Assembly: GCA_013388855.1 (NCBI GenBank)
Contig: JACAEM010000023.1
Span: forward strand, 124,001-188,000
Source of the DNA: Chloroflexota bacterium
GTDB lineage: Bacteria > Chloroflexota > Anaerolineae > Anaerolineales > Villigracilaceae
DNA: 64,000 nt
Direction of reading: 5' to 3'
Shown: piece after piece, positions 35,125-43,881 of the stretch
How positions within the stretch are numbered: position 1 is the stretch's first letter
How the letters are laid out: every line of letters begins with the position of its first letter
Made by a program: the position numbers and the translations under genes
Notes under the pieces: generated by a model
Seen by the model: only the letters and a program-made list of their open reading frames with translations
What the model was told of the DNA's origin: nothing
Databases searched by the model: none

Positions 35125-35991
35125 CTAGCGCGGGGTGATGACAAGATCGGAGAAATACCCCGAGATAAAATTCGAAGTTCCAGCGGATGTCCTGTACCCT
35201 AGGAACAACCACTTGGTCGGCGAAGGCACCGAAGCGGATCCGACCGTATTGTAAATCTCCAAGAGCCCCGTCACCTTGCTGGGGTTCACATCAAACGCGA
35301 CCAGGTAATTCCCGGAATCTTTTTTAAACTTATTGGTCAAGTACTTATCATCTCCTGGCAGGGTGCGAACCACAAAAGCGCTATTCTTCATGTTCCCTTC
35401 CGGCGCGGCAAGGACAAGCCCGTCTGTCTCAATTGTTTTATCGCCGAAAATACCCATCCACAATTCACCGTTATCGATACCCTCCAAGTGAACGGTGAAC
35501 TCCACCAGAGAGTCGGGCGGAATTTCAACAAATATTCCAGTCACACTCGTCGTTTCCGCCCGGTCATTGAAGAAAACCTCCATATGATCGCTCCGAACAG
35601 AGAAGGAATCCGCCAGCGGCTCGACATAACAATTACCGTTCGTGTTCGCCGCCATCGAATCGGGATACACCGCCCAAACGACGCTGAGACAATCCTCCAG
35701 CCAATCCTTCCCGGCTTCCAGAGGCGGGATCGGCGTCGGGGTGATGGTCGGCGTCAGCGTGGGAGTATCTGGCACGGTGGTTGCAGTCGATTCGGGAAGA
35801 GGGGTGTTGGTTGCAGGCAATTCAACAACGGTAGGGGTCGCAACAATGATAATCGGGGTCGATGTCGGCTGATTCCTCTGCTCCAGATTATCTCGAATAA
35901 TCGGGACAAAAACAGTCAATAACACGCCAATAAACCCAAGGACGCCCACAATAAGTTGGACTTTTACCGGATCACCTTCTTTATTTGCCAT
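35125..35991 (-). CDS. Membrane-anchored Thr/Pro-stalk protein
   Basis: A 288-residue protein starting at 35991 behind AAAGG. A single N-terminal membrane helix (about 9-31) and a basic/polar step lead to a Thr/Pro stalk (about 40-90) and a C-terminal beta-rich domain of about 190 residues with a likely disulfide (CLSVVWAVYP and NGNCYVE). The tail ...GYFSDLVITPR recalls lectin/jelly-roll ends. Probably exposed outside the cell. No enzymatic motif seen. It is a single gene convergent with RNase J. Confidence 0.65.
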   Translation of the reverse strand: MANKEGDPVKVQLIVGVLGFIGVLLTVFVPIIRDNLEQRNQPTSTPIIIVATPTVVELPATNTPLPESTATTVPDTPTLTPTITPTPIPPLEAGKDWLEDCLSVVWAVYPDSMAANTNGNCYVEPLADSFSVRSDHMEVFFNDRAETTSVTGIFVEIPPDSLVEFTVHLEGIDNGELWMGIFGDKTIETDGLVLAAPEGNMKNSAFVVRTLPGDDKYLTNKFKKDSGNYLVAFDVNPSKVTGLLEIYNTVGSASVPSPTKWLFLGYRTSAGTSNFISGYFSDLVITPR

Positions 35992-36110
35992 TATCAACCT
36001 TTCTGCAGTATCCGATCTGCCCAGACACAACAACTTGAATTTAGATGTTTCGACCCTGTTTGAGAATATTTCCTATTCTACGTTAATTTTTATTCACACT
36101 CAAGTGTGAA

Positions 36111-37157
36111 TCATTGCCGTATCGTTTCTGCAATCTGGCGATCCACCCTCCCCATCGGGTATTCATCGAGGTCCTTCAACGGGATCCACGTTAGGTCTTC
36201 CCCCATAACAGCGGATATCAACTCACAGTCGAAAACGTGCACCGTGACTTTGAAATGAGTATAGGCGTGACGAAACATCCCAATTGGATCAGTTTCCCGC
36301 TTCACGCGAAGCCGGAGGTTATACGCCGTTTTCATAGCTTTCGTCAACGCCCCTGCCGGGTCGCCGTCAACTCGGACATTCGGAAATTCCCACATCCCAG
36401 CCAGCAACCCTTTCGACGGTCGTCGCGCCAGCAAGACCCTGCCTCGTTTCATGACCACCGCTGCCGCATGGACATATGATGGAGTCTCGCTTTTCGCCTT
36501 CTTCACCGGGCGAATCTCTTGGGTGCCGTTCTTGCGCGCCTTGCATTCCTCCATCACCGGGCAAAGCAGACAACGCGGATTCCTTGGCAGGCAGATCAAC
36601 GCGCCGAGGTCCATCAACGCCTGGTTGAAATCAGCCGCCTCCCCTTTGGGTAAGTTCTCTCTGGCGAGCCGCCACAGGATTCTTTCACCCTCGGAAGAAT
36701 CCACCGTTTCTCTCACATCGAACAGGCGGGCATAGACCCGTTTCAGGTTGCCATCGAGCGCAGGTTCATCCATGCCGAACACGATCGAAGCCAGCGCACC
36801 GACTGTGTAGCGTCCGATTCCGGGTAGTTTCCCCAGTTCATCCAAATCACGCGGGAGTGCCCCGTTATATTTTTCAGCGACGATTTTCGCAGCCTTATGA
36901 AAATTCCGCGCGCGGCTGTAATAACCGAGTCCTTCCCAGGCGTTGAGCACCTCCTGTTCGGAGGCGTTCGCCAGTGCCTGAACCGTGGGAAACTGCCTCA
37001 TCCATTTTTCAAAATAGGGAAGAACCGTCTCGACGCGCGTTTGCTGGAGCATGATCTCGGAGACCCACACGGCGTACGGGTCCGCATGTCCGCGCCAGGG
37101 GAGAATCCGCCCATTTTGGCGGTACCAATTCAAAAGTCTGGAAGAGATGCGTCGCAT
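36111..37157 (-). CDS. mutY: A/G-specific adenine glycosylase MutY
   Basis: A 348-residue glycosylase. Start at 37157, one base after the stop of the upstream gene. The catalytic glutamate lies in LQQTRVETV, the helix-hairpin-helix with catalytic aspartate is LPGIGRYTVGALAS...DGN, and the 4Fe-4S loop is C-x6-C-x2-C-x5-C (CLPRNPRCLLCPVMEEC). The C-terminal NUDIX-like domain (AAVVMKRGRVLLARRPSKGLLAGMWEFP) recognises 8-oxoguanine. It removes adenine mispaired with 8-oxoG. Confidence 0.95.
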   Translation of the reverse strand: MRRISSRLLNWYRQNGRILPWRGHADPYAVWVSEIMLQQTRVETVLPYFEKWMRQFPTVQALANASEQEVLNAWEGLGYYSRARNFHKAAKIVAEKYNGALPRDLDELGKLPGIGRYTVGALASIVFGMDEPALDGNLKRVYARLFDVRETVDSSEGERILWRLARENLPKGEAADFNQALMDLGALICLPRNPRCLLCPVMEECKARKNGTQEIRPVKKAKSETPSYVHAAAVVMKRGRVLLARRPSKGLLAGMWEFPNVRVDGDPAGALTKAMKTAYNLRLRVKRETDPIGMFRHAYTHFKVTVHVFDCELISAVMGEDLTWIPLKDLDEYPMGRVDRQIAETIRQ

Positions 37158-37158
37158 A

Positions 37159-39558
37159 TCAAGGGGAGCAAGGTACGGTGAGCGGCGTGCTCGTGAGGAT
37201 GGCATCCAAATCCGGAAAAGCAATCATCCTGACATCTACGTACTCCTCCCGCCTGCATCCGACGACAATTGCGTCTGCGGCGTGGGGAAACGGTTCGGGA
37301 ATGCCTTTGGAGGGAAAGATCGCAAAATCGAATTTTTCGTTCATGAGCAGGAATCCCAGCCGGGGAAAATCCCGCGGTTCGTAAACGGGCCAGGGGTTCG
37401 ATGATTCCAGCCCTTTATTGCGAGGGAAATAGCGCGGGTATAGCACCTGACCGATTTCCATGAACGATTCGGGCCGGGAGAGAAAGACTTGCAGGTCCGT
37501 TAATGTCGGAGCGCCGGGCATCGAAACGACCCGCTCGATCAGGGATGAGGGAGGTCGGTTTGCATAACGCGGCGATGGAATTTTCTCTGCCACCCAGGGA
37601 ATTGCCCCGATTAAGGCAAACAAGACAAACAGTACTGGCATTGGGGTCAGGTTGCGGTGGTCGTTGAGAATCTTTGGTGAATTTACCTCCCGTCCGCCAA
37701 ATAAAGTCGAAACCAGTATGGCTGTTTCCGCAAAGCCAACGCCAAAATAAAAATATGGGACCCAGTCTGCCGGATAATCGTAGCGCCAGCCGGAAAAACG
37801 ACTCAACGCCGTAGCAAGGGCATAACCCAGATTGTAGGCAACCGGCAGTAGACCAATCCATCGCCAGCGATTCCATACTTTGCCAATGCCAAAAGCGATC
37901 ATGAGAAGGTAAAAAAGGAACAGGGCGACGTTATACCATTCGAGGGTTCCATCCCATGTCACCCAGTACAGATTGACCGGTTCGAAAATTCCGTTGTAGG
38001 GCTTGAACAGCGGGAGGGCAAGTACACCATGGATTTCCGTGGCGAGGAAATGGTTTGCGATAAAACCAAATACGAAGCCCGGGTCTTTGACGGCAAATTC
38101 AATCAACACCTGAGCCAGTCCTTTGCCCTCAAAATCGTAATTTTGAATGTCGAGGTTTCCTGAGTAGGCATACTGACTGGCAAGAAGTTTGGATTGGGAT
38201 GCTGAATCGAACGCAAATTGCCCGGTCTGGACGTAATTTCGGGTCAGCCAAGGCAGGATCGTGACGGCCATTCCCAAAACCAAAAGCGCCGCCTGGCCGT
38301 AGAAAGAACGGTTCCGCCAGCCAAATGTCAACAGAGCGACCAGCAGAACAAAGGGAAGAATCATCACAGTTTGTGTCCGCATAAACAGGAGCAGTCCAAA
38401 CATTCCGCCTGCGATAAAGGCACTCTTCGGTTCTCTGCGCTCGAGCCAGCGGAAGACCAGATAACAGGAGAGGATGAGTAAAAACAAAGTCGGCAATTCC
38501 ACCAGCAGGGACTTTGAATTGGTGACGCGGGTATTGGATGTGATGAGCAGACTGGTCAATTCACGGAAGATGAAAAACAGGGCAGTCGTTGTCCCGGCAA
38601 TGCGGCTGTGGATCTTCTTGCCGAGAAAATAAAACACCACCGGGATCAAAGCCAGCAGGGCGGTCTGCCCGGCGATGATGGCGGGATAGTTCTCCCCAAA
38701 CAGGGTGTGGAGCAAAGCCAGATAGACGATGAAAAGCGGACGGATGGGAATCCCTTCCTGGTAGGAATATCCAAGCAGGAGGCTGTGAGCCGTCCGGTCA
38801 TAGTAACCGGCATCGGAATAAGGAAACGGCTGGAATGTCGGCGGGTTGATAGTGACGTAGAAACCGTTTGCGAGCACATCCAATGGAACACTCAGCCAGA
38901 GGGCAACCGCAACAATATAGATCGAGAGCGGGAGGATGATGTCCAGAATACTCTCCTTCATGGAAGAAGAGAGCAGGAGAACGAGAATGCCGCCAAGGAG
39001 GGCAAGTCCGAACTGCCAGCCGAGGAGGGCCACCCCCGGCTCGCCCCAATAGGCAGGATCGGGGGTAATACCCAGCCGGGTCAACGAGACGAGGATGAAC
39101 AGGAAAAACAAAGCCGAAAAGACAACGAGCGCTGAAAGATACGTTTGTTTGCGCTGTTTGAATGCCTCAGGATGCAGACCATTCTTGATGTAGAGTAGAA
39201 AAAATATCGATTGCGCCGTCAGGGCAAGCAGGTACCACAACAATGGTCCCAGCCGTTCGTAAATCGGCAGGAGTCGCTCAGGGTCGAGGTAACGCAAAAG
39301 GAATAGAAGCAGACCAAAGGTCAGGGAGAGAAGCGCAGATGAAAGAATGATGTGAGGCTGCGCCCATTTCTCCAGTCCGCGTGGAGGACGGATTCCAAAA
39401 TATATGCCCAATCCGGCAAAGAAGGCAATGATCCCGACCAATGCAAGGCGCGCCCATGAAACGCTTCCGCCTTCCGAGGGGACCAACAGAAGGGCGAAGA
39501 GCGTCAATATGCCTTCGGCTGTACAAAGGTAAAAAAACCAGGAGTGGGATCGTTGCAT
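37159..39558 (-). CDS. GT-C-like polytopic membrane glycosyltransferase, putative
   Basis: A 799-residue membrane protein with some 16-18 helices; the start at 39558 (MQRSHSW) is chosen over one 18 bases upstream. The central part resembles the GT39/PMT-like GT-C fold (YSDAGYYDRTAHSLLLGYSYQEGIPIRPLF, then a large membrane part), with a soluble C-terminal domain of about 200 residues. Such enzymes use polyprenyl-phosphate sugars to modify proteins or lipids outside the membrane; the function is inferred from fold-like features only. Its stop lies one base before mutY. Confidence 0.65.
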   Translation of the reverse strand: MQRSHSWFFYLCTAEGILTLFALLLVPSEGGSVSWARLALVGIIAFFAGLGIYFGIRPPRGLEKWAQPHIILSSALLSLTFGLLLFLLRYLDPERLLPIYERLGPLLWYLLALTAQSIFFLLYIKNGLHPEAFKQRKQTYLSALVVFSALFFLFILVSLTRLGITPDPAYWGEPGVALLGWQFGLALLGGILVLLLSSSMKESILDIILPLSIYIVAVALWLSVPLDVLANGFYVTINPPTFQPFPYSDAGYYDRTAHSLLLGYSYQEGIPIRPLFIVYLALLHTLFGENYPAIIAGQTALLALIPVVFYFLGKKIHSRIAGTTTALFFIFRELTSLLITSNTRVTNSKSLLVELPTLFLLILSCYLVFRWLERREPKSAFIAGGMFGLLLFMRTQTVMILPFVLLVALLTFGWRNRSFYGQAALLVLGMAVTILPWLTRNYVQTGQFAFDSASQSKLLASQYAYSGNLDIQNYDFEGKGLAQVLIEFAVKDPGFVFGFIANHFLATEIHGVLALPLFKPYNGIFEPVNLYWVTWDGTLEWYNVALFLFYLLMIAFGIGKVWNRWRWIGLLPVAYNLGYALATALSRFSGWRYDYPADWVPYFYFGVGFAETAILVSTLFGGREVNSPKILNDHRNLTPMPVLFVLFALIGAIPWVAEKIPSPRYANRPPSSLIERVVSMPGAPTLTDLQVFLSRPESFMEIGQVLYPRYFPRNKGLESSNPWPVYEPRDFPRLGFLLMNEKFDFAIFPSKGIPEPFPHAADAIVVGCRREEYVDVRMIAFPDLDAILTSTPLTVPCSP

Positions 39559-39566
39559 CCGGGTAA

Positions 39567-39593
39567 ATAAAAACACGGAGTTTTGGCTCCGTG
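39567..39593 (-). terminator. Rho-independent terminator after the 39601 gene
   Basis: On the minus strand CACGGAG, a six-base loop and CTCCGTG are followed by TTTTTATT. On the plus strand the arms are 39574-39580 and 39587-39593. It separates the 39601-40560 pair from the membrane glycosyltransferase gene. Confidence 0.85.
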
Positions 39594-39600
39594 CTACAGA

Positions 39601-39903
39601 CTAGAATTGAAAGCCGCCCCGTTCAGGAACGACCTTGTAGGAGAAGTTTTTGACATAACTGAACAGACGATCCTGCAAGACACCCCAATCACCTGAGGCA
39701 AGGATGCGGCGCGCTTGGGGTGCGTCTGCGGCGAGCAAACCGACCTGGATCTGCGGGTAAGAGCCGTAGATGGTCGCCCAGGCTTCCGCGGGCTGCAAGC
39801 CTAGTCTCTGCACGCCGGGGATGAATTCGCCGATGATGAACTCGAAGTATTCCTGGTCGCGTTCACTGGCGATATCCCACGTCATCAAGATTTTGACTGC
39901 CAT
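39601..39903 (-). CDS. Small hypothetical protein, possible ferredoxin-like fold
   Basis: A 100-residue protein starting MAVKILMTWDIASERDQEYFEFIIGEFIPGV, followed by AEAWATIYGSYPQIQVG and an ARRILASGDWGVLQDRLFSYVKNFSYKVV end. The beta-alpha-beta pattern with a final beta strand looks like a dimeric alpha/beta-barrel (ABM/EthD-like) fold, but this is inferred. It starts 3 bases after the MBL-fold gene and shares its operon. A strong terminator follows. Confidence 0.65.
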   Translation of the reverse strand: MAVKILMTWDIASERDQEYFEFIIGEFIPGVQRLGLQPAEAWATIYGSYPQIQVGLLAADAPQARRILASGDWGVLQDRLFSYVKNFSYKVVPERGGFQF

Positions 39904-39906
39904 ACC

Positions 39907-40560
39907 TTAACTCGTTTGATACTCCAGAACGACGACGCGGGTTTCGCTGGGGAGTCCACTACGCGTCACCTTCAGGGACGGCTGGGTCTCGGGTTTCGAG
40001 AGTCCCATTTCCTTGATGAATTTATTGAGCGAGTCGAGCGGGACCTTTGCCGCGGGCGTCGAATAATGCATGGGAATGACGAGGTTCGGCTCGATCAGGC
40101 TGATTATCTCCGCGGCTTTAGCGGCGTTCAAACCGCCTCCGCCTCCCACCGGGACGAGCGCCACGTTGATTGTACCCAGCGACTCTACCTCGGACTGTGT
40201 GGGGGTATCCTTCAAATCGCCCAGATGTGCCACGGTGATTCCTTCATAGTCGAAGACGTAGATCGTGTTGCGAGCGGATTTTTCCTTTTTTTTCTTGCCC
40301 GAATTACCGTCGGTCTGGACACCGGTGATGAAGACGCCGCCAATTTCGAATTCACCGGCGCCATCGATCACGTGCGACACCCCTTTTACCGCGTCGACGT
40401 TATTGTGACCGGGTGCATCATGGCTTACCGTAACAATATCCGCTTTCAATTTAAGGGCTTCATAGCCGATTGATTTGCTGTCAAAAGGGTCTGTCACCAC
40501 CGTTGCCATGTTGCGTTCGGTGAGACGAAAACAGGAATGTCCATACCAGGTGATTTCCAT
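39907..40560 (-). CDS. MBL-fold hydrolase-like protein with altered metal motif
   Basis: A 217-residue protein of the UPF0173/YtkL-like metallo-beta-lactamase group (MEITWYGHSCFRL at the start, IPMHYSTPA towards the end). The usual HxHxDH reads H47-D-A49-P-G51-H52, so one metal histidine and the aspartate are replaced. The fold is intact, but standard two-metal hydrolysis is doubtful unless other residues compensate. Its stop is 3 bases before the small 39601-39903 gene. Function unknown. Confidence 0.78.
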   Translation of the reverse strand: MEITWYGHSCFRLTERNMATVVTDPFDSKSIGYEALKLKADIVTVSHDAPGHNNVDAVKGVSHVIDGAGEFEIGGVFITGVQTDGNSGKKKKEKSARNTIYVFDYEGITVAHLGDLKDTPTQSEVESLGTINVALVPVGGGGGLNAAKAAEIISLIEPNLVIPMHYSTPAAKVPLDSLNKFIKEMGLSKPETQPSLKVTRSGLPSETRVVVLEYQTS

Positions 40561-40618
40561 GAAAGTGTAGCCTCCGGATGGCTATTATACACGGTGTTGG
40601 ATACGGAAGATTTTGGAT

Positions 40619-41428
40619 TCAGTTCAATTGTATCCGGTCATGGACGAGTTCGTCGATGAATTGCCAGCGTTTGGTCTTTGTATAATCCCCGTTTTCAGGA
40701 TAAAAATACCGGGCATAGTCCTCCCAGTTATCCACCTGACCAAAGAAGTTGTCCTTTGCGCCATTTGGCAGGAGGTATCTCTCCACCCTTCCATGCGCCT
40801 GGGCAGATAATTCATTATTGCCATTCCAGCCGACATACATGGCAACCGATTCGGCGAAATCCTCCTTGCGATTGAATGCCCAATTCGAGCCGCTGGGTTT
40901 GTCACCGTAAAAGTAGCCAAAGGCGTTGCAACCGGGCAGACGTCCGCGGCGTCCGGGGCGCTCCTCCGGTTTCCAGAAGCCTGAGTCGCGTTTGCCGAAG
41001 AGGCGTTTTAAGACCGAGAGAGGGATGCTGGTAAATCCTCCCGTATACTTCTCCAAGGCGACCGAAAGCCGCCAGCCGTGGTTCGCATCCCAGGCATGGG
41101 CAAGTTCATGGACGACCGTCCATGCGGAAAATGGCCCCTTTTCCGACAGACTGACACGGTGCGATAACGCTTCCCCGCCATGTGAACCGATGTTTGCCTT
41201 CTTAATCTGAACGCCCCCAATACTTCCTATGAATTTTTCACTTCCGCCCATCGCGCCTGCGAGCAACCCTACAAAACGATGAAGCCTGTCCAATTCATCC
41301 CTCGTCCACTTTCCGGGCCGCCAGGTTCCATCTGATCCCTCACCCCAGTCTGGGAGGATATCGATCTGGTATTCGGTTTTGAAGCGGGTCAGTTTTTCGG
41401 TCACAACATGAAGATCGGATATTTCCAT
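40619..41428 (-). CDS. Zincin-like protein with HELAH motif
   Basis: A 269-residue protein; start at 41428 behind GGAG seven bases upstream. HELAH at 107-111 is a zinc-metalloprotease motif, and E193 in EDFAES is a plausible third ligand in the gluzincin style. There is no signal peptide, so it would act in the cytoplasm unless exported by another route. Its surrounding segments (WTRDELDRLHRFVGLLAGAMGG at the front) match no family I recognise. Divergent from the EamA transporter gene. Confidence 0.65.
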   Translation of the reverse strand: MEISDLHVVTEKLTRFKTEYQIDILPDWGEGSDGTWRPGKWTRDELDRLHRFVGLLAGAMGGSEKFIGSIGGVQIKKANIGSHGGEALSHRVSLSEKGPFSAWTVVHELAHAWDANHGWRLSVALEKYTGGFTSIPLSVLKRLFGKRDSGFWKPEERPGRRGRLPGCNAFGYFYGDKPSGSNWAFNRKEDFAESVAMYVGWNGNNELSAQAHGRVERYLLPNGAKDNFFGQVDNWEDYARYFYPENGDYTKTKRWQFIDELVHDRIQLN

Positions 41429-41531
41429 GTAAAATTCTCCAGTCACACCAGTAAGAGCCCGGCAGGGTTCGGCAAGACCATCGGATACCGGGCCATAATA
41501 TTATTATAAACACTCCGCCAAAGGATTTGAT

Positions 41532-42449
41532 ATGCCCAAAATAAGACTGGTCCCTTATCTGGAAGCCATTTTCGCTGTGATCGTCTGGGGCGCGTCGTTC
41601 ATCGCCACCAAGGTGGCATTGGAGGACATTTCGCCAGTGACTATTGTCTGGTTGAGGTTTACAATCGGCGTTCTCATTCTCGGACTCGCGGTAATCCTTC
41701 GACATCAGTTTATCCTGCCAGACAGGAGGGAATGGGGCTATTTTGCCCTGCTTGGTTTCCTCGGCATAACTTTCCATCAATGGCTTCAATCGAATGGATT
41801 GCAGACCTCTGAAGCCGGCACCACCGCCTGGATTGTATCTACAACGCCGGTCTTCATGGCGCTGCTGGGATGGCTGGTCTTGAAAGAAAAACTGGGGCTG
41901 GTGAAAACCCTTGGCATCGCCCTGGCTTTTGCGGGTGTGCTCCTTGTCAGTTCCAAAGGGGACATACGTTCCATTTCGGTTGGCAGATTTGGCGCTCCGG
42001 GAGATACGCTCATCATGGTCAGCGCGGTGAATTGGGCGGTATTCTCGATCCTTTCACGGCGAGGACTGAAATCGCATCCAGCCAGTTTGATGATGTTTTA
42101 CGTGATGGCGTTCGGATGGCTGTTTACATCGGTCTTGTTCTTCATGGGACCAGCTTTCGAGAACATTTCCGGCGTGACCGATCCGGGTCTCAAGGAGGTT
42201 TTCAATCTCACACAAAATGGATGGATTGGTATCCTGTTCCTGGGCGTTTTTTGTTCAGGATTGGCATACATTGCCTGGTATGACGCGTTACAGGCATTAT
42301 CCACCGCGCAAACAGGGGTATTCCTTTATGTTGAGCCGCTGGTCGCTGTGGTGATCGCGGCAATTGTATTGAACGAACAGATTACGCACGTTTCGCTGGC
42401 AGGAGGCGCAATTATCTTATTGGGAGTCTGGCTGGTAAACAGGGATTGA
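41532..42449 (+). CDS. EamA/DMT family transporter
   Basis: A 305-residue, ten-helix protein with two EamA repeats; the first starts EAIFAVIVWGASFIATKVAL and the second begins near residue 155 (MVSAVNWAVFSILSRRGL). The ending GGAIILLGVWLVNRD is typical. AAAGGA precedes the ATG. DMT proteins export amino acids, metabolites or drugs; the substrate is unknown. Single gene. Confidence 0.9.
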   Translation: MPKIRLVPYLEAIFAVIVWGASFIATKVALEDISPVTIVWLRFTIGVLILGLAVILRHQFILPDRREWGYFALLGFLGITFHQWLQSNGLQTSEAGTTAWIVSTTPVFMALLGWLVLKEKLGLVKTLGIALAFAGVLLVSSKGDIRSISVGRFGAPGDTLIMVSAVNWAVFSILSRRGLKSHPASLMMFYVMAFGWLFTSVLFFMGPAFENISGVTDPGLKEVFNLTQNGWIGILFLGVFCSGLAYIAWYDALQALSTAQTGVFLYVEPLVAVVIAAIVLNEQITHVSLAGGAIILLGVWLVNRD

Positions 42450-42569
42450 CAGGGAAAGTTCCACGGTGCGAAACACCACTGAAACGGAGACCTGCCCAGG
42501 TGTAGTCTGAAACGAAAAACCCGTATGAAAATTGTGACAATCCTCCATTCTCAAATCGTTGAGTGGGAG

Positions 42570-42575
42570 TATAAT
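42570..42575 (+). promoter_or_regulatory. Candidate -10 box of the sugar ATPase gene
   Basis: TATAAT at 42570-42575 lies 38 bases before ATG 42613, with GGAGGAAAG as ribosome-binding site in between. No good -35 was found at 16-18 bases. Confidence 0.45.
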
Positions 42576-42612
42576 CCAAGCACTATATTCTCAAGAAACG
42601 GAGGAAAGACCC

Positions 42613-43713
42613 ATGGCTAGTGTAACATTCAGAAACGTCTACAAAAGGTTTGGCGATGTGATCGCTGTCAACAACCTGAACATCGCGGTTGATGACAAAG
42701 AGTTTCTCGTGCTGGTTGGTCCATCCGGGTGCGGCAAGACAACCGCTTTGCGCTGTCTTGCCGGGCTGGAGGAAATTTCCGATGGCGAGATCCTGATCGG
42801 CGACCGGGTGGTGAACGATGTCGCCCCAAAGGACCGTGATATTGCCATGGTCTTTCAGTCGTATGCTCTTTACCCACATCTGTCGGTGTATGACAACATG
42901 GCGTTCGGGCTCAAACTGCGGAAAGTACCAAAGGACGAAATCAAGCGCCGCGTGAATGAAGCCGCCGACATTCTTGGTATCCGCGACCTGCTCGACCGCA
43001 AGCCGCGCCAACTTTCCGGCGGTCAACGCCAGCGTGTGGCAGTGGGACGCGCCATCGTCCGCGAACCGAAAGTGTTCCTCTTCGACGAGCCGCTCTCGAA
43101 CCTGGATGCCAAATTGCGCGTGGCAATGCGTGCCGAGATCAGCAAACTGCATCAGCGCCTCAAGACCACCTTTATCTATGTGACTCACGACCAGATCGAA
43201 GCCATGACCATGGCGACCCGTATAGCCGTCATCAACAAGGGCGTTTTACAGCAGCTTGACACTCCCCAGAATCTATATGACCGCCCGAACAACCTGTTCG
43301 TGGCAGGTTTCATCGGCTCCCCCGCCATGAACTTCTTCCCCGGCAGGCTTCGCAAGGACGGGGATAAGCTACTGGTGGATACCGGTGATTTCTCGGTTGC
43401 CATTCCAGCGAAATACGCCAAGCCGTACGAGTCTCATGTGGGCAAGGAGATCATTTTCGGTATCCGCCCCGAAAACATCCACGACTCCGAATTCATCCCA
43501 CCCAATGTCGACGTAGAGAAGGTCGCCGTCAAAGTGGATGTAACCGAGTTGATGGGCAACGAAATTTTCCTCTACCTTGTCAGCGGGAAGAACACGTTTG
43601 TCGCCCGCGTTGACCCGCGCTCGAAACTGCGCCTCGGTCAACAGGCCCAGGTCGCGTTCGACATGGATTCCATCCACATCTTTGACGCTGCCACCGAAGA
43701 AGCCATTCGCTGA
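42613..43713 (+). CDS. Sugar ABC transporter ATP-binding protein (MalK/UgpC/MsmK type)
   Basis: A 366-residue ATPase; ATG 42613 follows GGAGGAAAG. Walker A GPSGCGKTT, signature LSGGQRQRVA, Walker B VFLFDEPLSNLD and H-loop VTHDQ are all present, and the C-terminal OB-type regulatory domain is complete. It would energise the sugar permeases further down the locus; it is the only MalK-type ATPase seen, so it may serve both permease pairs, as MsmK does in streptococci (established precedent). A perfect terminator isolates it from the ROK regulator gene. Confidence 0.93.
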   Translation: MASVTFRNVYKRFGDVIAVNNLNIAVDDKEFLVLVGPSGCGKTTALRCLAGLEEISDGEILIGDRVVNDVAPKDRDIAMVFQSYALYPHLSVYDNMAFGLKLRKVPKDEIKRRVNEAADILGIRDLLDRKPRQLSGGQRQRVAVGRAIVREPKVFLFDEPLSNLDAKLRVAMRAEISKLHQRLKTTFIYVTHDQIEAMTMATRIAVINKGVLQQLDTPQNLYDRPNNLFVAGFIGSPAMNFFPGRLRKDGDKLLVDTGDFSVAIPAKYAKPYESHVGKEIIFGIRPENIHDSEFIPPNVDVEKVAVKVDVTELMGNEIFLYLVSGKNTFVARVDPRSKLRLGQQAQVAFDMDSIHIFDAATEEAIR

Positions 43714-43738
43714 CCGCGCGTGCACATTTGAATACAAA

Positions 43739-43770
43739 GACAGCCCACTTGACGGTGGGCTGTCTTTTTT
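43739..43770 (+). terminator. Rho-independent terminator after the sugar ATPase gene
   Basis: GACAGCCCAC (43739-43748) and GTGGGCTGTC (43755-43764) form a perfect 10-bp stem with a six-base loop, then TTTTTT (43765-43770). Confidence 0.93.
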
Positions 43771-43812
43771 GCATCGTGGAGGGATTGATCTCTTAATATT
43801 TTGTTAAAGCAC

Positions 43813-43841
43813 TTGAAAAATTCATGAATATATGCTAATAT
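43813..43841 (+). promoter_or_regulatory. Promoter of the ROK regulator gene
   Basis: TTGAAA (43813-43818) and TAATAT (43836-43841) with a 17-base spacer, 41 bases before the TTG start codon. Confidence 0.65.
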
Positions 43842-43881
43842 TTACAAATCCAGCAAGAAGCAATCTGACTGACAGGAAAAC

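Noticed and set aside
36092-36111. Palindrome ATTCACACT-CA-AGTGTGAAT after mutY
   Set aside because: The stem is perfect, but the T-rich stretch lies on the wrong side for a mutY terminator on the minus strand, and no regulator or gene start is nearby. It may be an operator or chance; not called as a feature.
42559-42612. Upstream in-frame extension of the sugar ATPase gene
   Set aside because: It would place the TATAAT box and the Shine-Dalgarno inside the coding region; ATG 42613 fits the family start and has the best ribosome-binding site.
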